Source: Vibrio methylphosphonaticus (lineage in GTDB: Bacteria; Pseudomonadota; Gammaproteobacteria; Enterobacterales; Vibrionaceae). From it: 64,000 nt of DNA. Each line of letters begins with the position of its first letter. The stretch's first letter is position 1. This document shows positions 47,177 to 54,567 of this stretch, piece by piece. Where the stretch lies: NCBI RefSeq assembly GCF_023634655.1, contig NZ_JAMKMS010000002.1, positions 186,001 to 250,000 on the forward strand, in the 5' to 3' direction. The notes beneath the pieces were generated by a model. The model was given only the letters and a program-made list of their open reading frames with translations. It ran no database searches and was not told the DNA's origin. The translations under genes were made by a program, and so were the position numbers.

Positions 47177-47181
47177 GTCAC

Positions 47182-47754
47182 TTAATAGGATTCCGCTAAT
47201 TTTAGTAACCGATATGGCATGGGAGGTGTTGTCATTGACGATCCCAGCAGCTCATCTAACACTTCTTCAAGTCTAAATCGGTAGTTAAATCGAAAGCAAA
47301 ATTCACCTAGGTATTTGGGTAGATGTTTCTTACTGATAGCGTGGTAAGTACCTCTCAATGAGTTCTTGATGTTACCTATCATCGTATCGACCCAATGGAA
47401 GTAATTATCTTGGATTTCATCAAGATCAGGTGCGCCATCTTTAACAACCCGATCATGGTGTACGTTCGCATTGGGCAGGGCTTCAAAGCATGAAAGCCCA
47501 TCTGGTATAGCGAGAGTGGACGGTACTAAGTGCTTCTTAGCCCACTTCTCAACTTCGTATTTACGAAAGCCTTTAACCACCGTCATTCGCATATAGACAG
47601 GGTTGTAATCCTCATTTAGAGCTACAGCAGCAATAAAAGGCACTTTGTTCACAAAGCCTCGACCACGCTTACCTTTTGTTTTGCCACCCCAATATGCATC
47701 ATCGAGCTGCACGACGTAATCACTAGTCACTTTGGGGGGACTTTCGTATGTCAT
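47182..47754 (-). pseudogene. Truncated IS1595-family (ISXO2-like) transposase
   Basis: 190 residues corresponding to the C-terminal part of an ISXO2-type transposase, which is normally about 310 residues. Seen: VQLDDAYWGGKTKGKRGRGF (first catalytic Asp region), ANVHHDRVVKDG, NYFHWVDTMIGNIKNSLRGT and FRFNYRFRLEEVLDELL. The N-terminal zinc ribbon and helix-turn-helix are missing: an in-frame TGA lies just upstream of the ATG, and the next bases do not code for the expected part. No terminal inverted repeats could be identified by eye. Not expected to be mobile by itself. Confidence 0.85.
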
Positions 47755-48078
47755 ACGCCGTCAGCACTTCTGGGCATAACTCTGTTAACTTTCTTGTTAA
47801 AATAGAAAATAATGAATAAATATGGGAAGTTCAATGTATCTACTCTACTAATACTATCTATCTTGATTCCCAGTGAAATAGTCGATAACTTTCCTATCAA
47901 TCGGGATATAACTATTTTCCGATCTTGGGAACAAGAAAGCGCTGAGGCAACACTCTCGAAAGCATGCATATTACGAACCTATTGCCTTCTCACAGCCGCA
48001 ATTTCCTTCGTCATAAGCAAAGTGAAACCGCTATTTACGTCGTTCAGCCGTTAATGTGTTCACCTAGAGGCAATGATT
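47755..48078. other. Segment between broken transposase and small winged-helix-like gene
   Basis: Contains the doubtful 80-codon frame at 47812 and no clear IS end. The sequence next to the truncation point (47755) is the likely breakpoint of whatever event removed the transposase 5' part. Confidence 0.4.
47812..48054 (+). CDS. Doubtful small ORF, 80 residues
   Basis: Open frame with ATG but no ribosome-binding site. The translation has two short hydrophobic stretches (STLLILSILIPSEIV and CLLTAAISFVISKV) and no recognisable family. It lies in the accessory patch between the transposase remnant and the small gene at 48079. It could be a real small membrane protein or chance. Confidence 0.25.
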   Translation: MNKYGKFNVSTLLILSILIPSEIVDNFPINRDITIFRSWEQESAEATLSKACILRTYCLLTAAISFVISKVKPLFTSFSR

Positions 48079-48327
48079 ATGAAAGTAGAGAAAAAGACTA
48101 ACAAAGCTGTTCAGGGAGTCACACCACAGCAACAAGACGTAATTATGGGGATTGCTAATGGGCATCGATACCCTGAGCAACAAGCTGAATTTGGTCACGT
48201 ATCCGTTACATTCCGATCGTTAACCCGCAGAGGTCTCATCAAATATTGTACGAGCAAGAAGTTTTCGCTTACCAGAGCTGGAGAGGTATTACGCAACCAC
48301 ATTGTGGCAAAATTGCAAGGTTACTAA
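48079..48327 (+). CDS. Small unknown protein, 82 residues, winged-helix-like
   Basis: Starts at ATG 48079 with AGAGG 8 bases upstream; an ATG at 48073 is too close to that site. The sequence has an alternation suggesting a winged helix: TPQQQDVIMGIANGH, FRSLTRRGLIKYC and KKFSLTRAGEVLRNHI, the last resembling the end of MarR-like or phage-type wHTH domains. No neighbour gives a role. A small hairpin (ACTAAC-TTTTT-GTTAGT) follows the stop. Confidence 0.6.
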   Translation: MKVEKKTNKAVQGVTPQQQDVIMGIANGHRYPEQQAEFGHVSVTFRSLTRRGLIKYCTSKKFSLTRAGEVLRNHIVAKLQGY

Positions 48328-48502
48328 CTTTTTGTTAGTTCCCCCGCTTTTCAAGGGGATGACAAATGTCCTGATCCGAAGATGAAGCAAGAAATGGCGA
48401 GCTTCTGAGTGGCCAAGTGCCAACTGGGCAGTGTCTGGACAAACCTCGTTACGAATTTCAAACGGCTAATCAATCACACAAAGAAGCAAACCATCAAATA
48501 GA

Positions 48503-48547
48503 GAGCTATTCGTTAACGATATGCTCCTTAACGACGTGTTCCTTAAT
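48503..48547 (-). repeat. Three 15-bp in-frame repeats at the antiporter C terminus
   Basis: On the minus strand ATTAAGGAACACGTC, GTTAAGGAGCATATC and GTTAACGAATAGCTC. They encode IKEHV-VKEHI-VNE and the stop TAG lies inside the third unit. Here the array has expanded into the coding side of the stop codon, lengthening the protein by 5-residue steps. Confidence 0.88.
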
Positions 48548-50320
48548 CAACGAAACCATCACCTCACCACTTGCGGGCTTAACATTGTCAGGCTGAGTAA
48601 TCACATGAATACGTTTCTTTGAATCAACAATGAATAGCGGCACGACAATCGCGTCTTTATACTGCGCTTGATAATCATCAAAAGAAAAACTGTCACTTAT
48701 CTTGGTATGCTTAATTTCAGCGCCTTGGCTCAGCAAGCTCGCAAGCTTCTTGTAGCTTGCATTTCCACCAAGCAGCAGCGAGTAAGCATGCTCTTCATTG
48801 TGCGAATGCTTGTCTAACGACTCCTGCGTTTTTCTATCCTGAAGGCTAAAAACCTTGCGATGACCAAATTCATTGGAGAAGTGGACGCTGGCGACGGAGT
48901 TCAGATGTTGATCTGGCGTCAGAGCCAATACCTGACCAATACCAATCAAATCGAGGTACTCGTCTGCATGACTTGAAGTAGGGTTCCCATAGTAGCCTTC
49001 AAAGCCCCCCATCCGGGCTTTGCTCACATAGTCCCAGTTAGTGTCAGACATTAACACCCGACAATCGTAAGTCTGAATCGCTTTACCTACCGCTCTTGCT
49101 ACGTCATTTGCACCAACCAACAAGAAACCACGAGGCGCAGGTTCGGCAACACCTAAAAAACCTGCGACAGGTCGTGCTGTTGCACTTTGTAGAACTACCG
49201 TACCGATGATCACCATAAAGATAAGGGGCACAAGTAAGTTTGCACCTTCAACATTTAGCTCCATCAGTTTGATAGCAAATAACGAAGACACCGCAGCCGC
49301 AACAATGCCTCGCGGAGCGACCCAAGCTAGAAACGCTTTTTCTTTCACTTCAAGATTGCTTCGCCACGTAGAAAGAAAAATAGAAACCGGACGAGACACA
49401 AGCTGAATGACAGCAAAAAGTACTATCGCAGCAAACCCAAGCTGTTCAAAGTCTGCAAGTTCAACGCGTGCTGCAAGGAGTATGAATAAGCCGGAGATAA
49501 ATAAAATCGTCAGGTTTTCTTTAAAGTGCAGAATATGGCTAATGTTGACCTCTTTTGCATTAGCAAGCCAGATCCCCATGACGGTAACAGTCAACAATCC
49601 AGACTCATGCTCGAGGTAATTGGAAGCCGCGAACACCCCGAGTAGAAGGGTTAGTACAGCGAATGGTTGAAGATACTCTGGTAGCCAATTGCGTCGAATC
49701 ATCGCTGCCACCAGTGCACCGGCAGCAATCCCCAATGAGAAACCGATGACAATAATGATTCCAAACACGGTCAAGCTATGCATTTGGCTATGCGACACTA
49801 TAAATTCGTATACCATGACAACAAAGAGTGCGCCCAATGGATCAATAAGGATCCCTTCCCAACGTAAAATATTGGCGAGCTTTGAGTTTGGTCGAACTGT
49901 TCGTAACAACGGCACGATCACTGTCGGCCCCGTGACTACCGTCAGGCTGCCAAAGAGAAATGCTATGGTCCAATCTAGACCGAGTAAATGGTGCGTCGCC
50001 AGTGAAGTAATGACCCACGAGATCACCGCCCCAATCGTAACAATGCTCCACACACTCTTACTTATTCCCTGAATCTGCTTGAAATTAAGGGTCAAGCTAC
50101 CCTCGAATAAAATAACGGCCACGGCAAGGGAAATAAATGGGAAGAACAGATCGCCTAGCGCATCTTGAGGAGAAAAAACACCGAAAATGGGGCCAACAAG
50201 CAGGCCTGCGATAAGCAAAAACAAAATAGCAGGCAACTTAAACTGCCAAGCCACCCACTGGCAAAATAAACCGAGTACCCCGACACCAGCAAGAGTTAAC
50301 GCAATAAGCTCTGAAGTCAT
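48506..50320 (-). CDS. CPA1-type Na+(K+)/H+ antiporter with cytosolic regulatory domain
   Basis: 604 residues: about 12-13 membrane helices (1-400) with the cation-binding region FGSLTVVTGPTVIVPLL and GILIDPLGALFVV, where the conserved Asp lies. The Rossmann-like C-terminal domain (about 410-600, FLLVGANDVARAVGKAI) is of TrkA-N type and may sense nucleotides. Such NhaP-like proteins exchange monovalent cations for protons and help pH and salt homeostasis, fitting a marine organism. AGGGA supports the start. The last residues come from a 15-bp repeat. Confidence 0.88.
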   Translation of the reverse strand: MTSELIALTLAGVGVLGLFCQWVAWQFKLPAILFLLIAGLLVGPIFGVFSPQDALGDLFFPFISLAVAVILFEGSLTLNFKQIQGISKSVWSIVTIGAVISWVITSLATHHLLGLDWTIAFLFGSLTVVTGPTVIVPLLRTVRPNSKLANILRWEGILIDPLGALFVVMVYEFIVSHSQMHSLTVFGIIIVIGFSLGIAAGALVAAMIRRNWLPEYLQPFAVLTLLLGVFAASNYLEHESGLLTVTVMGIWLANAKEVNISHILHFKENLTILFISGLFILLAARVELADFEQLGFAAIVLFAVIQLVSRPVSIFLSTWRSNLEVKEKAFLAWVAPRGIVAAAVSSLFAIKLMELNVEGANLLVPLIFMVIIGTVVLQSATARPVAGFLGVAEPAPRGFLLVGANDVARAVGKAIQTYDCRVLMSDTNWDYVSKARMGGFEGYYGNPTSSHADEYLDLIGIGQVLALTPDQHLNSVASVHFSNEFGHRKVFSLQDRKTQESLDKHSHNEEHAYSLLLGGNASYKKLASLLSQGAEIKHTKISDSFSFDDYQAQYKDAIVVPLFIVDSKKRIHVITQPDNVKPASGEVMVSLIKEHVVKEHIVNE

Positions 50321-50687
50321 ACTAGATCCCTAAAGATGAGCCATGTGTATAGATAAATAGTATGACGGACACAACAACCTCACAACAATTTAAATTAAAT
50401 CATTAACATGAATTTTAATTATCATCTGTTCTAGCTCTGCCTTTTCGACATCGACGGGCAATCCAACCGACCAACTTAATATAATCAATAAGACGACATA
50501 GTATGCAGGCTAATCTTTGATTCGGGAGTATCGTTCTCGGTGCGTTACGCTTTGCGCTACTCCAGGTTTCATAGCTTTCAAACAAATAAACGGCACATTC
50601 TAATGATAAGAATGTGCCGTTTATTTGTTAACTCGCCCATCACTGGGCCTTGTTCCGTCGATATGTTACTTCAATATGATACGTCAA
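50321..50687. other. Intergenic region between antiporter and PRPP synthetase-like gene
   Basis: Left part: antiporter promoter. Right part: terminator hairpin and 13-bp repeats of the PRPP synthetase-like gene. Near 50526-50566 an imperfect hairpin (GGAGTA...TACTCC enclosing GCGTTACGCTTTGCGC) resembles dispersed palindromic elements of Vibrio genomes; only one copy is in this window. Confidence 0.5.
50581..50629 (-). terminator. Strong 21-bp hairpin after the PRPP synthetase-like gene
   Basis: A perfect 21-bp stem (arms 50581-50601 and 50609-50629, core AAACGGCACATTC) with a 7-base loop. It lies 59 bp past the stop of the leftward gene and probably ends its transcript. Confidence 0.88.
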
Positions 50688-50688
50688 T
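50650..50688 (-). repeat. Three 13-bp repeats starting at the PRPP synthetase-like stop codon
   Basis: On the minus strand ATTGACGTATCAT, ATTGAAGTAACAT and ATCGACGGAACAA. The first A is the last base of the stop codon TAA. The units match at 8-10 of 13 positions. The array is followed by the strong hairpin at 50581-50629. Confidence 0.65.
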
Positions 50689-51902
50689 TAGCCATTCAGT
50701 TCAGATAGCTGATCAGAGAACCAAATCTTGCGCTGAAAACGTGGGTTCTTAGAGGACATATCTATCTTATATGGGTTTTCTTCTTCTGAGCGCTGCGGGA
50801 TCGCTAAAATCTTACTGAGTTCCTGAGCCAAGTACTTCTCGATTTTTAACACCACCATCTTCTTGCGTAGACGGCCTTGCTCGTCGCGGTTAAGGATAGT
50901 TGGCATGGTATTCAGTGTTAAAATCTCACCCAGCGCTGGGTGAGACATACGCTCACGCCCTTCCGTACTGGCGTAGAAGTGTGAAACGGTAAACACCATA
51001 TTCTCAGGTTTAAGCTGCTGTAGGAACTGGCACGATTTCACCACCGTTGAGCCAGTACGCACCATGTCGTCAAAGAGTACAATGCTCGATTTTTCCAGCC
51101 CCTCAAAAGTATCTTCACTTTCTTTATGCAGCGTGATTTCCACTTTACGCTCAGCAGTACGCTCTTTATCCAACATGATAAATTTGGCTTTGCTCAAACC
51201 AATTCTGTTGTACATCTCTTTGACAAAGTCTCGCGCTCCTTTGTCTGGCGCACAAAGTACCAAACCTTCACCGTCTGGGCCGTAGTTCAACATGTTAGAG
51301 TTGAGTAGGTAATGCGCGTAAATCTGATAAGGAATGAGGTTATAAAAACGGCCGCCAAACACGTCGCCAAACATCTTCTGTACCGAATCAGAGTGGTTAT
51401 GTACCGTGACCACATCATCAACGCCAGAAAGCTTTAATAACTGCGCATACAACTGCGCCGTAAACGGCTGACCATCAAATTTTTTGATGTCTGAAACGGA
51501 ACGCTCCCCCCCCGTGTCACCAAGTTCAGGGCGTGCGCCACGATCTTGAGCAGAAAAGAATAAATCCGGCTCCACCAGCACCACTCGACTGGCACCATTT
51601 TCTTTAGCAGCACGGGCAATAATAAAGTTATGCATCGCCAGCTCTTGACGGCTCGTAACCAGGTTGCCGGTACTGACGATCACCACCGTTTTTCCTTCTA
51701 AACCGTTACCGATGTTGTCCATGTCGTCTTCATCAGAAATAAAGCGTGGGCAAAATTCGGTGTTCATGAAGTGCTTCATACTGATGACATCTGAGATGTC
51801 TTCGTGCTGCCCCATCGCATACGCGACATCGATGGCAAATGGGTTATCGGAAGAGTTGCTGACAATCACTATATCGCTAGATAGTGCGTTTTGGCTGCTC
51901 AT
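50688..51902 (-). CDS. PRPP synthetase-like phosphoribosyltransferase family protein
   Basis: 404 residues. The family's catalytic flexible loop/Arg region is seen around RGARPELGDTGGERS, and the phosphoribosyl-binding loop is SSIVLFDDMVRTGSTVVKSC (about residues 275-294). It is longer than housekeeping Prs (about 315) by C-terminal and internal additions, so it may be a divergent ribose-phosphate diphosphokinase or a regulatory homologue. AAGGA precedes the ATG. It is monocistronic and ends in a 13-bp repeat and a strong hairpin. Confidence 0.85.
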   Translation of the reverse strand: MSSQNALSSDIVIVSNSSDNPFAIDVAYAMGQHEDISDVISMKHFMNTEFCPRFISDEDDMDNIGNGLEGKTVVIVSTGNLVTSRQELAMHNFIIARAAKENGASRVVLVEPDLFFSAQDRGARPELGDTGGERSVSDIKKFDGQPFTAQLYAQLLKLSGVDDVVTVHNHSDSVQKMFGDVFGGRFYNLIPYQIYAHYLLNSNMLNYGPDGEGLVLCAPDKGARDFVKEMYNRIGLSKAKFIMLDKERTAERKVEITLHKESEDTFEGLEKSSIVLFDDMVRTGSTVVKSCQFLQQLKPENMVFTVSHFYASTEGRERMSHPALGEILTLNTMPTILNRDEQGRLRKKMVVLKIEKYLAQELSKILAIPQRSEEENPYKIDMSSKNPRFQRKIWFSDQLSELNG

Positions 51903-52433
51903 GGCATTCCTTATTAATTCGGAAAGTGAGTGGGTTGTGATGTGGGTATTCTAGCGGTAAAGCGAGCAAAACGGCAGAGGGAAATCCGAATTTGTGGTAA
52001 AGGCTTGTAATGCCCTCAAAGGCATTGAGAATACACGCTTCACCATAACAGCAGTGGTGATGGCGAGATCGCTAAATATCCGAGGTCTACCACACGTTCC
52101 TTACTTTGACTGTTTCCAGTCTCTTATCGCTTCTTCGTCGATCCAAAATGTGAGCGAGCCTCGATGAATCAATGAACTGTTGTATTGGCCCCAGTTTTTG
52201 GTTTTGAAGTAAGGTTTAGGCATAAGGCCATATTAGTGAGTGGATTTCACTGTTCTGAACGTAAGAACCGGATTTACTTCACTCGAATTAGGCAATAAAG
52301 CCCTGTGTCGTTTCAAGCGATTTCTCTCGCTAACAAAAATCATCGGTCACCTTCCGCACGTGGCGTGAAATGACCTTATTTATAGACACCCATACGTTTA
52401 TAGTGCGCCCCTTTCAAACAAGGGCCAACCATT
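51903..52433. other. Intergenic region with IS5-family relic
   Basis: 531 bp. The middle 300 bp are a decayed end of an IS5-family element. The right 130 bp hold the promoter of the outer-membrane-type gene. Confidence 0.7.
52003..52303 (-). mobile_element. Decayed 5' end of an IS5-family (IS903-like) insertion sequence
   Basis: On the minus strand the terminal sequence GGGCTTTATTGCC (52303-52291) is like IS5-family inverted repeats. An ATG at 52223 opens a frame MPKPYFKTKNWGQYNSSLIH and then TFWIDEEAIRDWKQSK, stopped by TAA at 52101. A shifted frame continues GRPRIFSDLAITTAVMVKR and VFSMPLRALQAF, the expected next part of the transposase. The match ends near 52003. The remnant is therefore the first quarter of the element, with a frameshift and a deleted 3' end and right terminus. 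Confidence 0.82.
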
Positions 52434-53189
52434 ATGAACGCCGTATCAAAAATTGTATTAGCGACAACATTAAGCTCTAGCATAAGCCTCGCATTCGCTC
52501 AGAATAACAACGGCGACGACGTCATTGACCCATCCAACCTCACCTCGGTGAATACCTCTGCGTATCTAGGCTTCAGCAACCAGGGGGATGTTAAAGTCTC
52601 AGGGTCCATTGGTTATGGTTTGCAAAATGGACAAATGGCAATGGGAACACTCGAAGCCAGCATGGACTCCGAAGGCAAATACAATGACAGCCGATTACAA
52701 TATTTCCATGTTTTTCACTTTGAAAACCCAAGACTACCTTCCGCCGCGGGATCAATCGATATTATCGATAATGATAACTTCACCACGGCCGCATTAGGCG
52801 GTGTATTTATGTACAACCCCGATATCGAAAATCTCACTATCTTTGGCCGCGTAGGGGCGCTAGCTGGGCAATACGACGATGATTTCATCACACAAATGGG
52901 CGAGACTGACAACGGCGTGATCGGTGGTATGACGGCGGCTTACTTCTCTTGGAAACCAGGGGCGGATGGCACCTACTTGATGTTCTCTCCAGAATATACC
53001 TACATGGATGGTGACGTTAATACATCTTTACTCAAAACATCACTTACCATAGGAACTCCGGTATCGAGTGACGGAAAGCGTTGGGGGCAATTCAAGATTG
53101 AACACACCCATGGGAGTATGAAGTCCTCACTTCATACCATCGACATCAATGACACCTCTGCCTGGGTCTTCTATAAAGTCTTTTTCTAA
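52434..53189 (+). CDS. Outer-membrane-type beta-barrel protein of unknown function
   Basis: 251 residues with a signal peptide (cleavage after LAFA). The rest alternates short amphipathic strands (YLGFSNQGDVKVSGSIGYGL, GRVGALAG, YLMFSPEYTYMDG) and ends in an aromatic residue (KVFF), the usual outer-membrane barrel signature. AAGGG precedes the ATG. It shows weak likeness to the protein at 61105 (similar length, ...SRLQYFHVFHFE versus SLRYRHFNVNTE), suggesting one Vibrio family. Not a recognised porin. Confidence 0.7.
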   Translation: MNAVSKIVLATTLSSSISLAFAQNNNGDDVIDPSNLTSVNTSAYLGFSNQGDVKVSGSIGYGLQNGQMAMGTLEASMDSEGKYNDSRLQYFHVFHFENPRLPSAAGSIDIIDNDNFTTAALGGVFMYNPDIENLTIFGRVGALAGQYDDDFITQMGETDNGVIGGMTAAYFSWKPGADGTYLMFSPEYTYMDGDVNTSLLKTSLTIGTPVSSDGKRWGQFKIEHTHGSMKSSLHTIDINDTSAWVFYKVFF

Positions 53190-53191
53190 TA

Positions 53192-53211
53192 TTCTGAGCT
53201 TACTCTCAGAA
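53192..53211 (+). terminator. Small hairpin after the outer-membrane-type gene
   Basis: TTCTGAG/CTCAGAA, 6-base loop, immediately after the stop, without a T-tract. Weak candidate terminator. Confidence 0.4.
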
Positions 53212-53476
53212 ACCTTAATATCACGACGCCCATTCCCCCACTAGATTCATTAAGCACGGACGCTTTTATTCCTGTTTAAATTAACGTCAGGTCAATAAAC
53301 CTCTCTCGCTACACTCCTTTAACGTCCCTTTACCACCCTCGCTATTTCCTGCGCTACCAACGGCCACTATCCACACGCCAAGAAACTAGAAACCAGAAAC
53401 ACCCACTCATTCTCACATTCGACTTGGAAACAAGGTATATTTATAGACGTGATGGTTATCTTGTCAGTGAATTACT

Positions 53477-54427
53477 ATGCCCAACCCAATCAACATCAGT
53501 AACTCGAATAATCTTGCCCCGTTTCTTAAATACTTCGAAGACAAGGGCATTGAATGGCGAAGTGTCGCAACAGAGTACAACTTCCCCGAGAATATTGACG
53601 AAGAGAACATCTGGCTCTCTTCGCATCAAGTGATGGCCTTTCTTCATGCCATGATGAAAAACACCAAAAAGAACATTGGGGTCGATGTGGGCCGGTTAAT
53701 CACCCTAGACCAACTTTCTCCAGAGCTACTTAGAGAATTCAAACAATGCAATGATGTTGAGCATGCTGTTCAGCGCTTGATAGAACTCATGCCAACATTC
53801 AACAACTATGTTGTGGTTTGGCCTAGCCAGATCGAAGGAAAGTGGTACTTGTGCCATCGCGGCTCATATCACCCCTCGCTTCCAGGGTATGATCAAGCCG
53901 AATGGTTTCGAACCTTTGCGCTCATTTCACTCTTTCGACTTTTTCTAGGAAACCGTTGGGAACCTCGTTCGATCTTTATGAGTTTCTCACAGCATTTGGT
54001 CCGCGATTTATCCCCAATACAGACAGAGAGTACATTTCGCTTTGGGCATGACTTTGGTGCGATTGAGCTGCCATTACCGCAAGCATTTGTCGCCATTGAA
54101 TCTCAACGGGAAAATAGTAGGTGGATAGAAAACATCACAGCGCTCATCAACACATATGCTGTGCTTCCCTGGTTTAATATCGATTGGCTATCAAGGCTTG
54201 TAGGCAGTTCTTCGCGCACCCTGCAAAGGGTACTTGCTAACCATGGCTTCACGTTTAGAGAACTCAGAGACCAAGCCCGACACAGTGCTGCAACAAAGCT
54301 GCTGGCAAACGGTGTTTCTCCTTTTGAAACTGGGTGGCGATGTGGTTATAGCGATTTATCTAATTTTAATCGCGCATTCAAAGCATGGAGTGGAAAAACC
54401 CCGTCTCAGTTCCAGAAAACATCCTGA
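53477..54427 (+). CDS. AraC-family transcriptional regulator (OruR/ArgR-like N-domain)
   Basis: 316 residues. The N-terminal region (about 20-200) is the arabinose-binding-like domain of the AraC_binding_2 type; the C-terminal 90 residues hold two helix-turn-helices (WLSRLVGSSSRTLQRVLANH, ATKLLANGVSPFETGWRCGYSDLSNFNRAF). No ribosome-binding site is clear at the chosen ATG. Neighbours are an outer-membrane-type gene upstream and a convergent amidohydrolase, either of which could be its target. Confidence 0.9.
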   Translation: MPNPINISNSNNLAPFLKYFEDKGIEWRSVATEYNFPENIDEENIWLSSHQVMAFLHAMMKNTKKNIGVDVGRLITLDQLSPELLREFKQCNDVEHAVQRLIELMPTFNNYVVVWPSQIEGKWYLCHRGSYHPSLPGYDQAEWFRTFALISLFRLFLGNRWEPRSIFMSFSQHLVRDLSPIQTESTFRFGHDFGAIELPLPQAFVAIESQRENSRWIENITALINTYAVLPWFNIDWLSRLVGSSSRTLQRVLANHGFTFRELRDQARHSAATKLLANGVSPFETGWRCGYSDLSNFNRAFKAWSGKTPSQFQKTS

Positions 54428-54459
54428 CCTAATTACCAGATTGGACAGCGGAACGAGCA

Positions 54460-54493
54460 AAACGCCAGTGTTCCTGAGTGAACACTGGCGTTT
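54460..54493. terminator. Bidirectional terminator between AraC and amidohydrolase genes
   Basis: AAACGCCAGTGTTC and GAACACTGGCGTTT form a perfect 14-bp stem with loop CTGAGT. It lies between convergent genes, 33 bp after the AraC stop and after the repeat array of the amidohydrolase. Confidence 0.85.
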
Positions 54494-54503
54494 ACATTAT
54501 CGT

Positions 54504-54567
54504 GATTCATTACGTCTAATGTGAATTACATCTAACGTGAATTGCGTCTAGTTTATATTACGTCTAA
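54504..54567 (-). repeat. Four 16-bp tandem repeats spanning the amidohydrolase stop codon
   Basis: On the minus strand TTAGACGTAATATAAA, CTAGACGCAATTCACG, TTAGATGTAATTCACA and TTAGACGTAATGAATC. The first unit encodes the last residues (RRNI) and the TAG of the second unit is the stop codon. The array ends 10 bp before the bidirectional hairpin at 54460-54493. Confidence 0.92.
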
